From: Faucicola sp041855445
GTDB taxonomy: Bacteria; Pseudomonadota; Gammaproteobacteria; Pseudomonadales; Moraxellaceae
Direction of reading: 5' to 3'
DNA: 56,083 bases
Assembly (NCBI GenBank): GCA_041855445.1
Contig: JBHAEG010000046.1
Coordinates: 1 to 56,083 of the forward strand
Shown piece by piece: positions 44,577 to 53,223 of the stretch; positions within the stretch are counted from its first letter, which is position 1, and each line of letters starts with the position of its first letter. A model generated the notes under the pieces. The model had not been told where the DNA came from and searched no databases. It worked only from the letters and a program-made list of their open reading frames with translations. The position numbers were made by a program, and so were the translations under genes.

Positions 44577-44925
44577 TCAATCAATATTACACATCATATT
44601 AATCATTACCCTACTATGGTTGAGTATTGATGTAATGGCTAAGAATATAAATTGCCAACATTTATCAGCAGAACAGGCTTTTTTGCAAATTTATCCACAA
44701 ACATCTATTAACAAAACAAATGTCAATCATTTAATTGATTTAAATACTGCCAGTGAAGCCCAGCTAGTACAATTAAACGGCATTAGCAGTAAAAAAGCCC
44801 AAGCTATTATTTTATATCGAGAAATGATTGCTCCTTTTGAACAAATTGATGATTTGGCAAAAGTTGCAGGTATTGGCAAAGCGACTGTCGAGAAAAATCG
44901 ACATTTAATTACAGTTAATAAATGA
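44560..44925 (+). CDS. comEA: ComEA-like helix-hairpin-helix DNA-binding protein
   Basis: The 121-residue protein has an N-terminal signal or anchor helix (about residues 9-27) and a C-terminal double helix-hairpin-helix domain (DLNTASEAQLVQLNGISSKKAQAIILYR and LAKVAGIGKATVEKNR) that binds double-stranded DNA without sequence preference. In competent gammaproteobacteria, periplasmic ComEA pulls DNA through the outer membrane. The start overlaps mazG by 17 bases. An uncharacterised insert of about 40 residues separates the leader and the HhH domain. Confidence 0.85.
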   Translation: MQQKINQSILHIILIITLLWLSIDVMAKNINCQHLSAEQAFLQIYPQTSINKTNVNHLIDLNTASEAQLVQLNGISSKKAQAIILYREMIAPFEQIDDLAKVAGIGKATVEKNRHLITVNK

Positions 44926-45097
44926 AACGAAAGTTTATTAAAGCTGATAAAAAAATTTGAAATACCACTAGCTTTTTAATGAATTTCGTTTGATAATAGC
45001 CACTAAGGAAATAGGGGTTTTCAAATTGAGTAAAGCACAAGAAAATGAAAACCTCCTGCAAATAATATCGCATTTATCATGTTCAAGGAGCAGTACA

Positions 45098-45418
45098 ATG
45101 GATAATGCACAACTTCAAAGGGTTATTAATCACCCTGATTTTCAGGCGATGGCACAAAAAAAGTCTAAGCTTGGCACGATGTTTTCAATTCTCACATTAT
45201 TTATCTACTTTTCCTATATTCTGCTGATTGCTTTTAATAAGCCATTGTTTGCTATTCCAATTTCAGCAGGAGCAACAACGACAGTTGGTGTTGTACTTGG
45301 TATTTTTATCATTGTATTTTGTGTGGTCATTACAGGTATTTATGTGAGCAAGGCCAATGGAGAATTTGATACTTTAACCAAAAAAGTGGTTGATGATATC
45401 AATAATGGCAAGATTTAA
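45098..45418 (+). CDS. yjcH: DUF485 membrane protein (YjcH-like)
   Basis: The 106-residue protein has two membrane helices (about residues 24-44 and 56-80) and the DUF485 pattern NHPDFQAMAQKKSKLGTMFSILTLFIY. YjcH is encoded before ActP and cotranscribed with it in E. coli (acs-yjcH-actP). The frame is open from 44990, but AAGGAG lies eight bases before ATG 45098, which starts in family register. No acs gene precedes it here. About 170 bases before the start show no other gene. Confidence 0.88.
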   Translation: MDNAQLQRVINHPDFQAMAQKKSKLGTMFSILTLFIYFSYILLIAFNKPLFAIPISAGATTTVGVVLGIFIIVFCVVITGIYVSKANGEFDTLTKKVVDDINNGKI

Positions 45419-45502
45419 CACTCACAGGGACGTGAGTTGTAATATGTTGTAACAATATTTTTTAAACAAATTAACTTTGAAAATGCACATGGAAGGTGTG
45501 AT

Positions 45503-47215
45503 ATGTTTACGGGAAATCTACCCAAAAACTTAAAAAATATTGGCAAACTTGCCAGTATTGCAATGCTTGGTATGATGGCACATATGCCAGCATGGGCAGA
45601 AGCTTTAACAGGTGAAGTAAAAAAACAGCCTGTTAATATGTCTGCCATTATTATGTTCTTAATCTTCGTATTTGCAACATTAGGTATTACTTATTGGGCA
45701 TCAAAGCAAAATAAAACTGCCAGTGACTTTTATACGGCAGGTGGTGGTATTTCAGGCACAAAAAATGGTATCGCAATTGCAGGTGACTATATGTCGGCAG
45801 CCTCATTTTTGGGGATTTCGGCAATGGTTTACACAAATGGTTATGATGGTTTAATTTATTCCACAGCGTTTTTAGTCGGTTGGCCAATTGTACTATTTTT
45901 AATTGCTGAACGTTTGCGTAACTTAGGTAAATTTACTTTTGCAGATGTGGCATCATATCGTTTTGAACAAAAACCTGTACGGATTTTCGCAGCTTCAGGA
46001 ACACTGATTGTTGTTTCATTATACTTAATTGCTCAAATGGTTGGTGCAGGTAAATTAATTGAGTTGTTATTTGGTCTAAACTATACATGGGCGTTAATTA
46101 TCGTTGCTGCGTTAATGATGGCATATGTATTATTTGGCGGTATGTTAGCAACAACATGGGTACAAATTATCAAAGCCGTATTGTTATTATCTGGCGGTAC
46201 ATTCATGGCATTGATGGTGCTATACCATGTAAACTTTAGTCCAGAAAATCTATTTAAAACTGCAACCCAAATCCATGAAAAAGGTACTGCTATCATGGCA
46301 CCAGGTGGCTTAGTGAATAATCCTATTGAAGCGGTATCACTTGGCTTAGGCTTGATGTTTGGTACAGCAGGTTTACCACATATTTTAATGCGTTTCTTTA
46401 CTGTACCTGATGCAAAAGAAGCTCGTAAATCTGTATTTATTGCAGCAAGCTGTGTTGGTTATTTCTATGTTTTAACATTTATCATTGGTTTTGGTGCGAT
46501 TGTATTATTAACTAATAACCCACAGTTTTTTGAAACTGTCGTAAAAGATGGTGTTAGCAAAATTGAAATGGTTGGCGGTATCAATATGGCAGCTATCCAT
46601 TTATCAAATGCAGTTGGTGGTAACTTATTCTTAGGCTTTATCTCTGCTGTAGCGTTTGCAACTATTTTAGCGGTTGTTGCTGGTTTAACGTTATCAGGTG
46701 CATCTGCAGTCAGTCACGACTTATATTCTTCTGTTATCAAAAAAGGCAATGCTTCACATGAAGAAGAGTTAAAAGTTTCTCGTATTACTGTTGTTGTATT
46801 AACTATTTTATCAGTTGTATTAGGTTTATTGTTTGAAAAACAAAACCTTGCATTTATGGTAAGCTTAGTATTTGCGGTAGCCGCTTCTGCAAACTTCCCT
46901 ATCTTATTATTAGCGATGTTCTGGAAAGGCTTAACAACTCGTGGTGCAATCATTGGCGGTTTCTCAGGCTTAGCAATGGCAGTTATCTTAATCGCTTTAG
47001 GCCCTGCAGTTTGGGTTGATGTACTTGGTAATAAAGCACCATTATTCCCATTCAAAAACGTAGCTATCTTCAGTATGCCAATGGCATTCTTGATGGCGTG
47101 GGTTGGTTCTATTACTGATAAATCTCCTCGTGCCTTAGTGGACAAAGAAGGTTATGATGCTCAGTATGTTCGTTCATTAACTGGTATTGGTGCAGCAAAA
47201 GCGTCTGACCACTAA
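45503..47215 (+). CDS. actP: Cation/acetate symporter ActP
   Basis: ActP is a sodium:solute symporter for acetate and other short monocarboxylates. The 570-residue protein has an N-terminal signal-like leader ending AWAEA near residue 34, then about 13 membrane helices, with SDFYTAGGGISGTKNGIAIAGDYMSAASFLG typical of the ActP subgroup and GLPHILMRFFTVPDAKEARKS in the centre. GGAAGG lies six bases before the ATG. It follows the DUF485 gene by 84 bases and ends before a strong terminator. Confidence 0.94.
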   Translation: MFTGNLPKNLKNIGKLASIAMLGMMAHMPAWAEALTGEVKKQPVNMSAIIMFLIFVFATLGITYWASKQNKTASDFYTAGGGISGTKNGIAIAGDYMSAASFLGISAMVYTNGYDGLIYSTAFLVGWPIVLFLIAERLRNLGKFTFADVASYRFEQKPVRIFAASGTLIVVSLYLIAQMVGAGKLIELLFGLNYTWALIIVAALMMAYVLFGGMLATTWVQIIKAVLLLSGGTFMALMVLYHVNFSPENLFKTATQIHEKGTAIMAPGGLVNNPIEAVSLGLGLMFGTAGLPHILMRFFTVPDAKEARKSVFIAASCVGYFYVLTFIIGFGAIVLLTNNPQFFETVVKDGVSKIEMVGGINMAAIHLSNAVGGNLFLGFISAVAFATILAVVAGLTLSGASAVSHDLYSSVIKKGNASHEEELKVSRITVVVLTILSVVLGLLFEKQNLAFMVSLVFAVAASANFPILLLAMFWKGLTTRGAIIGGFSGLAMAVILIALGPAVWVDVLGNKAPLFPFKNVAIFSMPMAFLMAWVGSITDKSPRALVDKEGYDAQYVRSLTGIGAAKASDH

Positions 47216-47232
47216 TAACACCTTGTTTCATA

Positions 47233-47269
47233 AAATACCATTGGTTAAACTAGCCAATGGTATTTTTTT
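47233..47269. terminator. Terminator after actP
   Basis: AAATACCATTGG and CCAATGGTATTT form a 12-bp hairpin followed by a T run on the plus strand; the AAAA before the first arm gives a short T run on the minus strand, so it may also stop the convergent 5'-nucleotidase transcript. Confidence 0.88.
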
Positions 47270-47276
47270 ATTTTAT

Positions 47277-48287
47277 CTAATTTTTATCCAATGATTTTTC
47301 TATATTCTTTTTGATACTATGATAATGTAGTTCTGACTGTGAGTGATATGGCACAAGCCCAGAAGGTACAAATTGTCTTGCCCGATGAACATGACTTATC
47401 GAATCATCAAAAAAGATATGCGGTGCAAAAGTTTTTAAGACACTCGTTTTTTCTAATCCACCTAAAAAGAATGCCAAATCAACATTCACGCCCCACGCAC
47501 GCAACGTTTTAATTGCTCGTAATTCGGCAGGGGCGTTTCGTGCAGTCACCAAAGCAATACGAATTGGGGGTTTTTTCATTTGTGATGGTAAACGTTTTTG
47601 TAACTTTGATAATTTAATCAAAAATTCAGCATAAGGCCCTTTATCCATTGGCGTATCCTGCATTTGATGTTCTCTTGCTAAAAACGCCTGCAAACCCTTT
47701 GTCTGAAAAACAAGCTCACTTGTATCATCAAACAATACCGCATCACCATCAAAAGCAATACGTAACTGCTCTGTATCTAATGTCGTCATATCAATTGGCG
47801 GAGCATCTAAAATAGCACAAGCACACACCCCAGCATCGGTCACTTTTTGGGCATCTTCATGATTAGTCGTTAAAAATAAATCCACATTAAAATCAGCGAC
47901 ATATTCTGCCACGCCTTCACCTGAAGTAAATGCCGAACGGGTAATCGGTAATTGATGACTACGAATAGCATTTAACACCTGAATTCCTGTATCGGGACTA
48001 TTTTTTGACATAATCACCACCTCTACTAAAGGTGAAATGATATTATTTTCAGTTTCTTGTTGAGGCTGATAACGATTTAAATTGAGTAACGCCTTAATCA
48101 ATGGATAACCTGTGCCTGTATTTAATGGCTCATCTTCCCGAGCAATCATATATTGTCGATATTCATCAATTGCTGTATCAGGATTATTTGCCATCGCTTG
48201 CTGAAAAAACGTTTCTGATGCAGATAAATCAAACAATGCTGTTGCAGAAATCGCTACAATTAATGTATTAGAAAAATCAACTGCCAT
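47277..48287 (-). CDS. Cytosolic 5'-nucleotidase family protein
   Basis: This protein of 336 residues belongs to the 5'-nucleotidase (NT5C1-like, Pfam 5_nucleotid) family found in vertebrates and in scattered bacteria. Visible blocks are LIVAISATALFDLSASE at the start, VEVVIMSKNSPDTGIQVLNAI, DLFLTTNHEDAQK, IAFDGDAVLFDDTSE with the HAD-like Asp motif, and FFLGGLEKTSVLKTFAPHIFFDDS. It is expected to dephosphorylate nucleoside monophosphates. It is a single gene between terminators. Confidence 0.85.
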   Translation of the reverse strand: MAVDFSNTLIVAISATALFDLSASETFFQQAMANNPDTAIDEYRQYMIAREDEPLNTGTGYPLIKALLNLNRYQPQQETENNIISPLVEVVIMSKNSPDTGIQVLNAIRSHQLPITRSAFTSGEGVAEYVADFNVDLFLTTNHEDAQKVTDAGVCACAILDAPPIDMTTLDTEQLRIAFDGDAVLFDDTSELVFQTKGLQAFLAREHQMQDTPMDKGPYAEFLIKLSKLQKRLPSQMKKPPIRIALVTARNAPAELRAIKTLRAWGVNVDLAFFLGGLEKTSVLKTFAPHIFFDDSISHVHRARQFVPSGLVPYHSQSELHYHSIKKNIEKSLDKN

Positions 48288-48392
48288 CTTATACCTTAGT
48301 TTCTCAAAATGATTTGAATTATTATAATTTTTTTGTTAAGCTAATAAAGCAATTTTTGCATTTGTTCAATATATTTTATTTCTGACCTGTCC

Positions 48393-48413
48393 CTATCGCC
48401 ACGCTTGCGATAG
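48393..48413 (+). repeat. Hairpin immediately upstream of the Kelch-like gene
   Basis: CTATCGC and GCGATAG flank a 7-base loop and end six bases before ATG 48420, overlapping where the ribosome would bind. No T run follows, so it is not a terminator. The Shine-Dalgarno for the gene is not otherwise visible. Confidence 0.5.
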
Positions 48414-48419
48414 TTGTTT

Positions 48420-49277
48420 ATGACCTATCCAAAATTAATTTCTGATAAATTTCAAATCATTAACTCTAAGTTGCCACCCATTATCGAAAAAACAGGACAA
48501 AGCCAAACTTCATTACCAGATGGCAGAAAAGTTTTTATCGGTGGTACATTAGCAAGCAACGAAAAATCTTCTACTTATCATGATATTATTGTCAAATATC
48601 CTGATGATGAATTACAGATTATTCATTACTCACCGCATATTTTTCCATCTATCAGCTTTCATACAGCGACCCTTGTTTCTGATAAAATTTGGATAATTGG
48701 TGGCGTGAATAATTTACATAAATTTACTTCACAACATACCTCTGTTTATCAACTAAATATTCATAATTTCAACATTCAATATGTAGAAATTCGTAATAAT
48801 ATCAATTTAATCGCTCAACATACAGTCACACTAAAAAATAATCAACTGATTGTCAGTACAGGCAAAGTGTGGCTAGATACGGCGATGATTTGGTGGGAAA
48901 ATATCGATACATGGGCATTAAATTTAACAACTTTTATCTGGAAAAATATCACAAAACGGCGATGGCAATGTTTTGCTGTAAAACGTAAAGACCATGATTT
49001 ATTACAATGTAGACTTTTGACCGGTGATTTATTGGAGCAATTATTTAATCCGCCCATTCGTCATGAGGTCGTTCCCCATATATTGTATCATCGACCTTGT
49101 GACAAAATGATTATCATTGATGATATTAAAATTCGATATGTCACTGAGGCTAATAATGTTCAGGTGTACATTGAAGGCATTTTATCTGAAGAAATTGTAG
49201 AATTATTACAAGAAAATTTACGGCATAAGCTCAGCAAAGCTGAAAATTTTCCTTGTGATATTCATGTTTTAATATAA
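48420..49277 (+). CDS. Orphan Kelch-like beta-propeller protein
   Basis: The 285-residue protein has repeated units reminiscent of Kelch blades: SISFHTATLVSDKIWIIGGVNN with VYQLNIHNFNIQYVE, then IAQHTVTLKNNQLIVSTG with IDTWALNLTTFIWKNI. A double glycine and an aromatic pair at the expected distances support blades, but only two or three are evident and there is no signal peptide. The C-terminal 80 residues look different. ATG 48420 is preferred over TTG 48414. I do not recognise a specific family, and its neighbours give no hint of function. Confidence 0.6.
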   Translation: MTYPKLISDKFQIINSKLPPIIEKTGQSQTSLPDGRKVFIGGTLASNEKSSTYHDIIVKYPDDELQIIHYSPHIFPSISFHTATLVSDKIWIIGGVNNLHKFTSQHTSVYQLNIHNFNIQYVEIRNNINLIAQHTVTLKNNQLIVSTGKVWLDTAMIWWENIDTWALNLTTFIWKNITKRRWQCFAVKRKDHDLLQCRLLTGDLLEQLFNPPIRHEVVPHILYHRPCDKMIIIDDIKIRYVTEANNVQVYIEGILSEEIVELLQENLRHKLSKAENFPCDIHVLI

Positions 49278-49282
49278 AAATA

Positions 49283-49303
49283 GGCAGTGTCAAATGCACT
49301 GCC
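49283..49303. terminator. Hairpin terminator between the Kelch-like and DUF2147 genes
   Basis: GGCAGTG and CACTGCC flank a 7-base loop. On the minus strand TATTTTTATATT follows, so it best terminates the DUF2147 gene. Confidence 0.7.
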
Positions 49304-49340
49304 CATCAGTTGTATTATCAGTCAATATTCCAATAAAATT

Positions 49341-49724
49341 TTAGAGTTTTTTCCATGTCTGGCTACGGCTAAATGGACCTAGATGTCCTTTTAGTGTCAA
49401 TGTTGTACCAGACAAAGTTGCAGTTAATTTGTATGATTTACCATTAACAGGGTCAGTAATTGTGCCACCACTATATTTGCCATTACCATCTGCTTTTAGT
49501 CCTGTAATTACAGTTCTATCTACAAATTTTTTAGCTTTTTCAGTGTTACCTGCAATAATTTTGCCAGTCAATACGCCATTTGCTTCAGTAATTTTTACTT
49601 GAGCTTTAGGCTGATTATCTTCATAGGTTTGCCATGTGCCAACCAATGGGTCTGCTGCCATAGCAGTCACACTCAAGGTCGCAACAGTTGCACCTAATAA
49701 GATTGATTTCATTGATGTTTTCAT
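49341..49724 (-). CDS. DUF2147 family secreted protein
   Basis: The 127-residue protein has a signal peptide (cleavage after AMA, about residue 23) and a small beta-rich DUF2147 domain beginning DPLVGTWQTYEDNQPKAQVKI and ending GPFSRSQTWKKL. Members are periplasmic or secreted and of unknown function; a lipocalin-like fold has been suggested. AGGACTC-type sequence precedes the ATG. It is flanked by its own terminator and a promoter-sized gap. Confidence 0.85.
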   Translation of the reverse strand: MKTSMKSILLGATVATLSVTAMAADPLVGTWQTYEDNQPKAQVKITEANGVLTGKIIAGNTEKAKKFVDRTVITGLKADGNGKYSGGTITDPVNGKSYKLTATLSGTTLTLKGHLGPFSRSQTWKKL

Positions 49725-49868
49725 AACAGAGTCCTTTAGTTACCTGCTAAAAAAATTATTTTACGGCTTACCATTATAGCGGAATTGAATTTTGAATAAA
49801 TCTTTTTTTAACTCAAATATGCTATATTTTAGTTACGTTTTCTTTCTAAACCGCTTCTTGAACACTTG

Positions 49869-50639
49869 CTAATTTTTTGGCTGTAACTCGATAACTTGTC
49901 CTTTTACATCACGAGTAATATCCGCCATTAATGCCACATATGCTCCCATTAAATCTTCAGGTGGAATAAGTGTATTAGGATTTTCACTTGGGTAGGCTTG
50001 GGCTCTCATCTGAGTACGGGTCGCTCCTGGATTGATACAATTAAAACGTAAATGCGTTGTTTTATGGGTTTCTTGGGTGAAAATATCACTCATGCCCTCA
50101 ACAGCTTGTTTTGATAAGGCATAAGCCCCCCAAAATGCTCGCAATTTTGTACCAACGCCACTACTCGTAAAAACGACTGATGCAGTTGGTGCTGATTTTA
50201 ATAATGGTAATAATACTTGAGTCAGCATAAATGTCGCTGTAAAATTTACTCGAATTACTTTTTCAAAAATTGTCGGGTCATACATTTCTAACGGTGTTAA
50301 TACACCTAAAATCCCTGCATTATGCAATACACCATCTAAATGCCCAACTTCTTTTTCTATTAAAATTGATAATTGTTGCATTTCTGTAAAGCTAGCACTT
50401 TCAAGGTTCATGGGAAGCATAGCAGGCTCAGCACCGCCAAGACGTTCAATTTCATCATAAACTTCTTCAAGTTTACTAACTGTCCTACCTAATAATAAGA
50501 CTGTTGCTCCATATTTTGCATAGGTCAAAGCTGCAACTCTGCCTATTCCATAACCTGCCCCTGTAACCAGAATATTTTTACCTGCTAAACAGTTAGGTTC
50601 TGGAATAAATTGGCGAATTTGTTCATGCGTTAAAGTCAT
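49869..50639 (-). CDS. yciK: YciK-like short-chain dehydrogenase
   Basis: The 256-residue SDR has the cofactor motif VTGAGYGIGR near the N-terminus, the HNAGILG (NAG) motif, the catalytic Ser in VVFTSSGVG and the YALSK Tyr-x-x-x-Lys pair, with the C-terminal INPGATRTQMRAQAYPSENP and IELQPKN. This last stretch and the order of blocks match YciK, an oxidoreductase of unknown substrate near cobalamin or thiamine genes in some species. No such neighbours are present here. Confidence 0.85.
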   Translation of the reverse strand: MTLTHEQIRQFIPEPNCLAGKNILVTGAGYGIGRVAALTYAKYGATVLLLGRTVSKLEEVYDEIERLGGAEPAMLPMNLESASFTEMQQLSILIEKEVGHLDGVLHNAGILGVLTPLEMYDPTIFEKVIRVNFTATFMLTQVLLPLLKSAPTASVVFTSSGVGTKLRAFWGAYALSKQAVEGMSDIFTQETHKTTHLRFNCINPGATRTQMRAQAYPSENPNTLIPPEDLMGAYVALMADITRDVKGQVIELQPKN

Positions 50640-50771
50640 CTGAATTTCTCACTGCCTGTTTAGTTTTTGTTGAATTGTTTTTAATACAACATATCAAATA
50701 AATTAAAAAATTGTGTTGTGAGTACTTTAACAGAACTTTGTTATAAAATCGATGACTTTTAATTAATTAAA

Positions 50772-50806
50772 AATTATCCACCTACTTTTATTTTAGATGG
50801 ATAATT
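50772..50806 (-). terminator. Terminator after the TonB-dependent receptor
   Basis: AATTATCCA and TGGATAATT pair across a 17-base loop; on the minus strand the second arm runs into TTTTTAATT. It lies 33 bases after the receptor stop codon. Confidence 0.65.
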
Positions 50807-50838
50807 ATCAACAATTTTTCCCATTAGAAGGCTGTACA

Positions 50839-53007
50839 TTAAAAATCCCACTGATAACCTAATGTGTAATAACGACCACGACCTGTGAAATAATTTTCAT
50901 CGGTTGGCGATGCGGCTAGTTGTGACTCTAATGGAAAATAAAATTCATTAAATAAATTACCAACACCAAATGTCATTGTACCTTTGGCAATTGGGCGAGT
51001 ATAGGCAAAATCAACCAAAGTATAACCATTAAATTTACCATTGCTGGTCGTAGTCACTGGATAATCTTTGCTAAAATAGTGATTTGCTTGTAAACCAACG
51101 GTTGATTTATTATTAAAACGATATTGATAACCTAAACCTAATTTTTGTGGAGCAAGCTCAATCGCACTCATCTGCGTTTCTAAAGAACCATTGTTATCAT
51201 TATCTTTTTTACCTTTAATATAAGCATAATGTGCAGTAATTTTTTGATTATCTGTCGCTTGCCATGCAATATCTAAATCCGCCCCTTGCACTTGGGTTTT
51301 TTTACGATTTACTTTGTAATGCCCATCTGTAGTATCCAATTCCATAGTTGAGCCACGGTCAGCCTCTGATAGATAATAGCTTAAACCTGCATTCCAACGT
51401 CCCTGCTGTCTGCGTACACCAATTTCATAACTATCTGTAAGCACAGGTTCTAAATCGATAAGGTTATCAACCGATACGCCATTAGTTTTAACATCTCGTA
51501 AAATATTTCCTACATCAACAATAGTATATCCTTGAGAAAAGCTGGTATATAACTGAGTGTTTGGTTGAAAATCATAAATCAAACCTGCATTCCACAACGT
51601 TTGATTAAAATCTGGCTTACCCCCTTGGACAAATCGACTACCATAATTTTCTAACGTAGAATAATCATCAACTGCCAATTTTACCGTTTCATGACGAACA
51701 CCTGCATTAGCTGTTAATTTGTCAGACAGTTGATACTTACTTTGAATAAAAGGAGCATAATTTGTCATTTTCATTTCAGGCACCCAATTACGCCCTGTCA
51801 TGACCAAAACTTGTTTGCTTTTATCTTGTAAAAAGTCCGCCCCTGCCGTCAAAGCCAACTTACCATCAAGTAACCCCTTTTTATTTACAGTGACTTTTGC
51901 CCCATGTTTTACTGACTGATTTTCAGACTGGTCATAAATTGTCGTTAAAACACCATTACTTAATACTCTAAAGTTATTTGAGCGATTACCTGCAAAGCGA
52001 CCTTTATAACTTTGATGATATATTTGAGCGTTTAAATTTGTACCAAAAAAATCACTATCACTATAATTTAAACTACCAGACCAAATTTTATTATACGGAG
52101 CTAATCCTTCAGGTGTCCCATCAGCAGTGGTCGCAGGTAAATTATTAGCACGATTACCATTGACCGTAACATAATTATGCTTACCCTCTAGGTCAAAATA
52201 ATTAGCAGATAAACTCAAATGTTTATCTTCATCAAACCAATAACCAATTTTAGCAAGCACATCATAAGATTGCGAATTCATGATATCGCCACTACGAGCA
52301 ACAGCGATTTTGTCATTATTTGCGTCCCAATGTAGCCCTTCATCAGCATAGCTTGCCCCAAATAAATACTCAACATCTTTACTTGTACCAGAAATTTGAT
52401 AATTTATTTTGCCACCAAAACCATCACTATGAAACTCATCATCAGAATTAATCGTCACCCCAACGGTTTGTTTAGGCTTACCAGTAGTAGGACGCTTAGT
52501 AATAAAATTAATCACCCCACCAGTCGCCCCAAGCCCTTGGTCGGCACTCGCCCCATAAATTACCTCAATACGTTCCACCATAGATAAATCAATCGAATGT
52601 GTCATCGCTCGATTATCCTGACGAAGGGCATTACTTTGTGGTACACCATCAATCAAAATTAACGCTGAACGTCCCCGAAATGTTTCCGTATTGCCTGTAA
52701 ACTTACTAGACGGCGGTGCATAACCTGGAATTAAATTTGATAACACAGTCGATACATCATTTGTCACCGCTAATTGCTTTTCTATATCCTGTTGAGTCAC
52801 CAATAAAACTTTTTGTGCACTATCTTTTAATGTTGAATTATCACGCTTTGCAGTCACCACAATTTTATCTAAAGTCATTGATGGCAAGTCTGTATCTTGT
52901 TGAATACTATCCTGAGCAATCGCTGTCGTTGTCGCTGAAAAAGCTAACCATAAACCACTTGCCAAAAAAACACCATTTGGCTTTACAACCATCTTGCGAT
53001 GAGCCAT
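50839..53007 (-). CDS. TonB-dependent siderophore receptor, IutA-like
   Basis: The 722-residue outer-membrane receptor has a signal peptide (cleavage near AIA, residue 31), a TonB-box-like stretch (LDKIVVTAK), a plug domain (LSNLIPGYAPP, TFRGRSALILIDGVPQSN, RIEVIYGASADQGLGATGGVINFITKRP) and a 22-strand-type barrel ending in the aromatic TLGYQWDF. The plug wording resembles the ferric-aerobactin receptor IutA, but the ligand cannot be fixed from sequence. AGGAG is ten bases upstream of the ATG, and a Fur-box-like site lies about 30 bases before the start, indicating iron repression. It is divergent from an ABC transporter. Confidence 0.9.
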   Translation of the reverse strand: MAHRKMVVKPNGVFLASGLWLAFSATTTAIAQDSIQQDTDLPSMTLDKIVVTAKRDNSTLKDSAQKVLLVTQQDIEKQLAVTNDVSTVLSNLIPGYAPPSSKFTGNTETFRGRSALILIDGVPQSNALRQDNRAMTHSIDLSMVERIEVIYGASADQGLGATGGVINFITKRPTTGKPKQTVGVTINSDDEFHSDGFGGKINYQISGTSKDVEYLFGASYADEGLHWDANNDKIAVARSGDIMNSQSYDVLAKIGYWFDEDKHLSLSANYFDLEGKHNYVTVNGNRANNLPATTADGTPEGLAPYNKIWSGSLNYSDSDFFGTNLNAQIYHQSYKGRFAGNRSNNFRVLSNGVLTTIYDQSENQSVKHGAKVTVNKKGLLDGKLALTAGADFLQDKSKQVLVMTGRNWVPEMKMTNYAPFIQSKYQLSDKLTANAGVRHETVKLAVDDYSTLENYGSRFVQGGKPDFNQTLWNAGLIYDFQPNTQLYTSFSQGYTIVDVGNILRDVKTNGVSVDNLIDLEPVLTDSYEIGVRRQQGRWNAGLSYYLSEADRGSTMELDTTDGHYKVNRKKTQVQGADLDIAWQATDNQKITAHYAYIKGKKDNDNNGSLETQMSAIELAPQKLGLGYQYRFNNKSTVGLQANHYFSKDYPVTTTSNGKFNGYTLVDFAYTRPIAKGTMTFGVGNLFNEFYFPLESQLAASPTDENYFTGRGRYYTLGYQWDF

Positions 53008-53037
53008 ATTTTTTCACTCCTAAAAATAAATCATATT

Positions 53038-53056
53038 GATTATCATTACTATTATC
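53038..53056 (-). promoter_or_regulatory. Fur-box-like site upstream of the TonB receptor
   Basis: Read on the minus strand, the site is GATAATAGTAATGATAATC, three hexamers close to the GATAAT Fur repeat. It lies 31-49 bases before the receptor start, near where the promoter should be. Confidence 0.7.
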
Positions 53057-53133
53057 TATATTTTTTTTCAAAATCAATATTGGAAATAATCAATCTTATT
53101 CATTGATAAATTATACTTACATCATGGCTTTTA

Positions 53134-53162
53134 TTGTGAATACATATATATTAAAATATAAT
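53134..53162 (+). promoter_or_regulatory. Promoter of the SbmA/YddA-like ABC transporter
   Basis: TTGTGA, a 17-base spacer and TATAAT. Its -10 abuts a Fur-like box (53160-53178), which fits repression by Fur when iron is present. Confidence 0.6.
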
Positions 53163-53178
53163 GATTTTTATTATCATT
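53160..53178 (+). promoter_or_regulatory. Fur-box-like site upstream of the ABC transporter
   Basis: AATGATTTTTATTATCATT has outer arms AATGAT/ATCATT and one perfect 7-base half (ATTATCA) of the 7-1-7 Fur model. It overlaps the -10 element and lies in the open 5' extension of the frame, supporting ATG 53224 as the start. Confidence 0.65.
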
Positions 53179-53223
53179 TACACTAAAAAAATATCTTTTA
53201 TTCTTTTTAATGTGATTTATATC

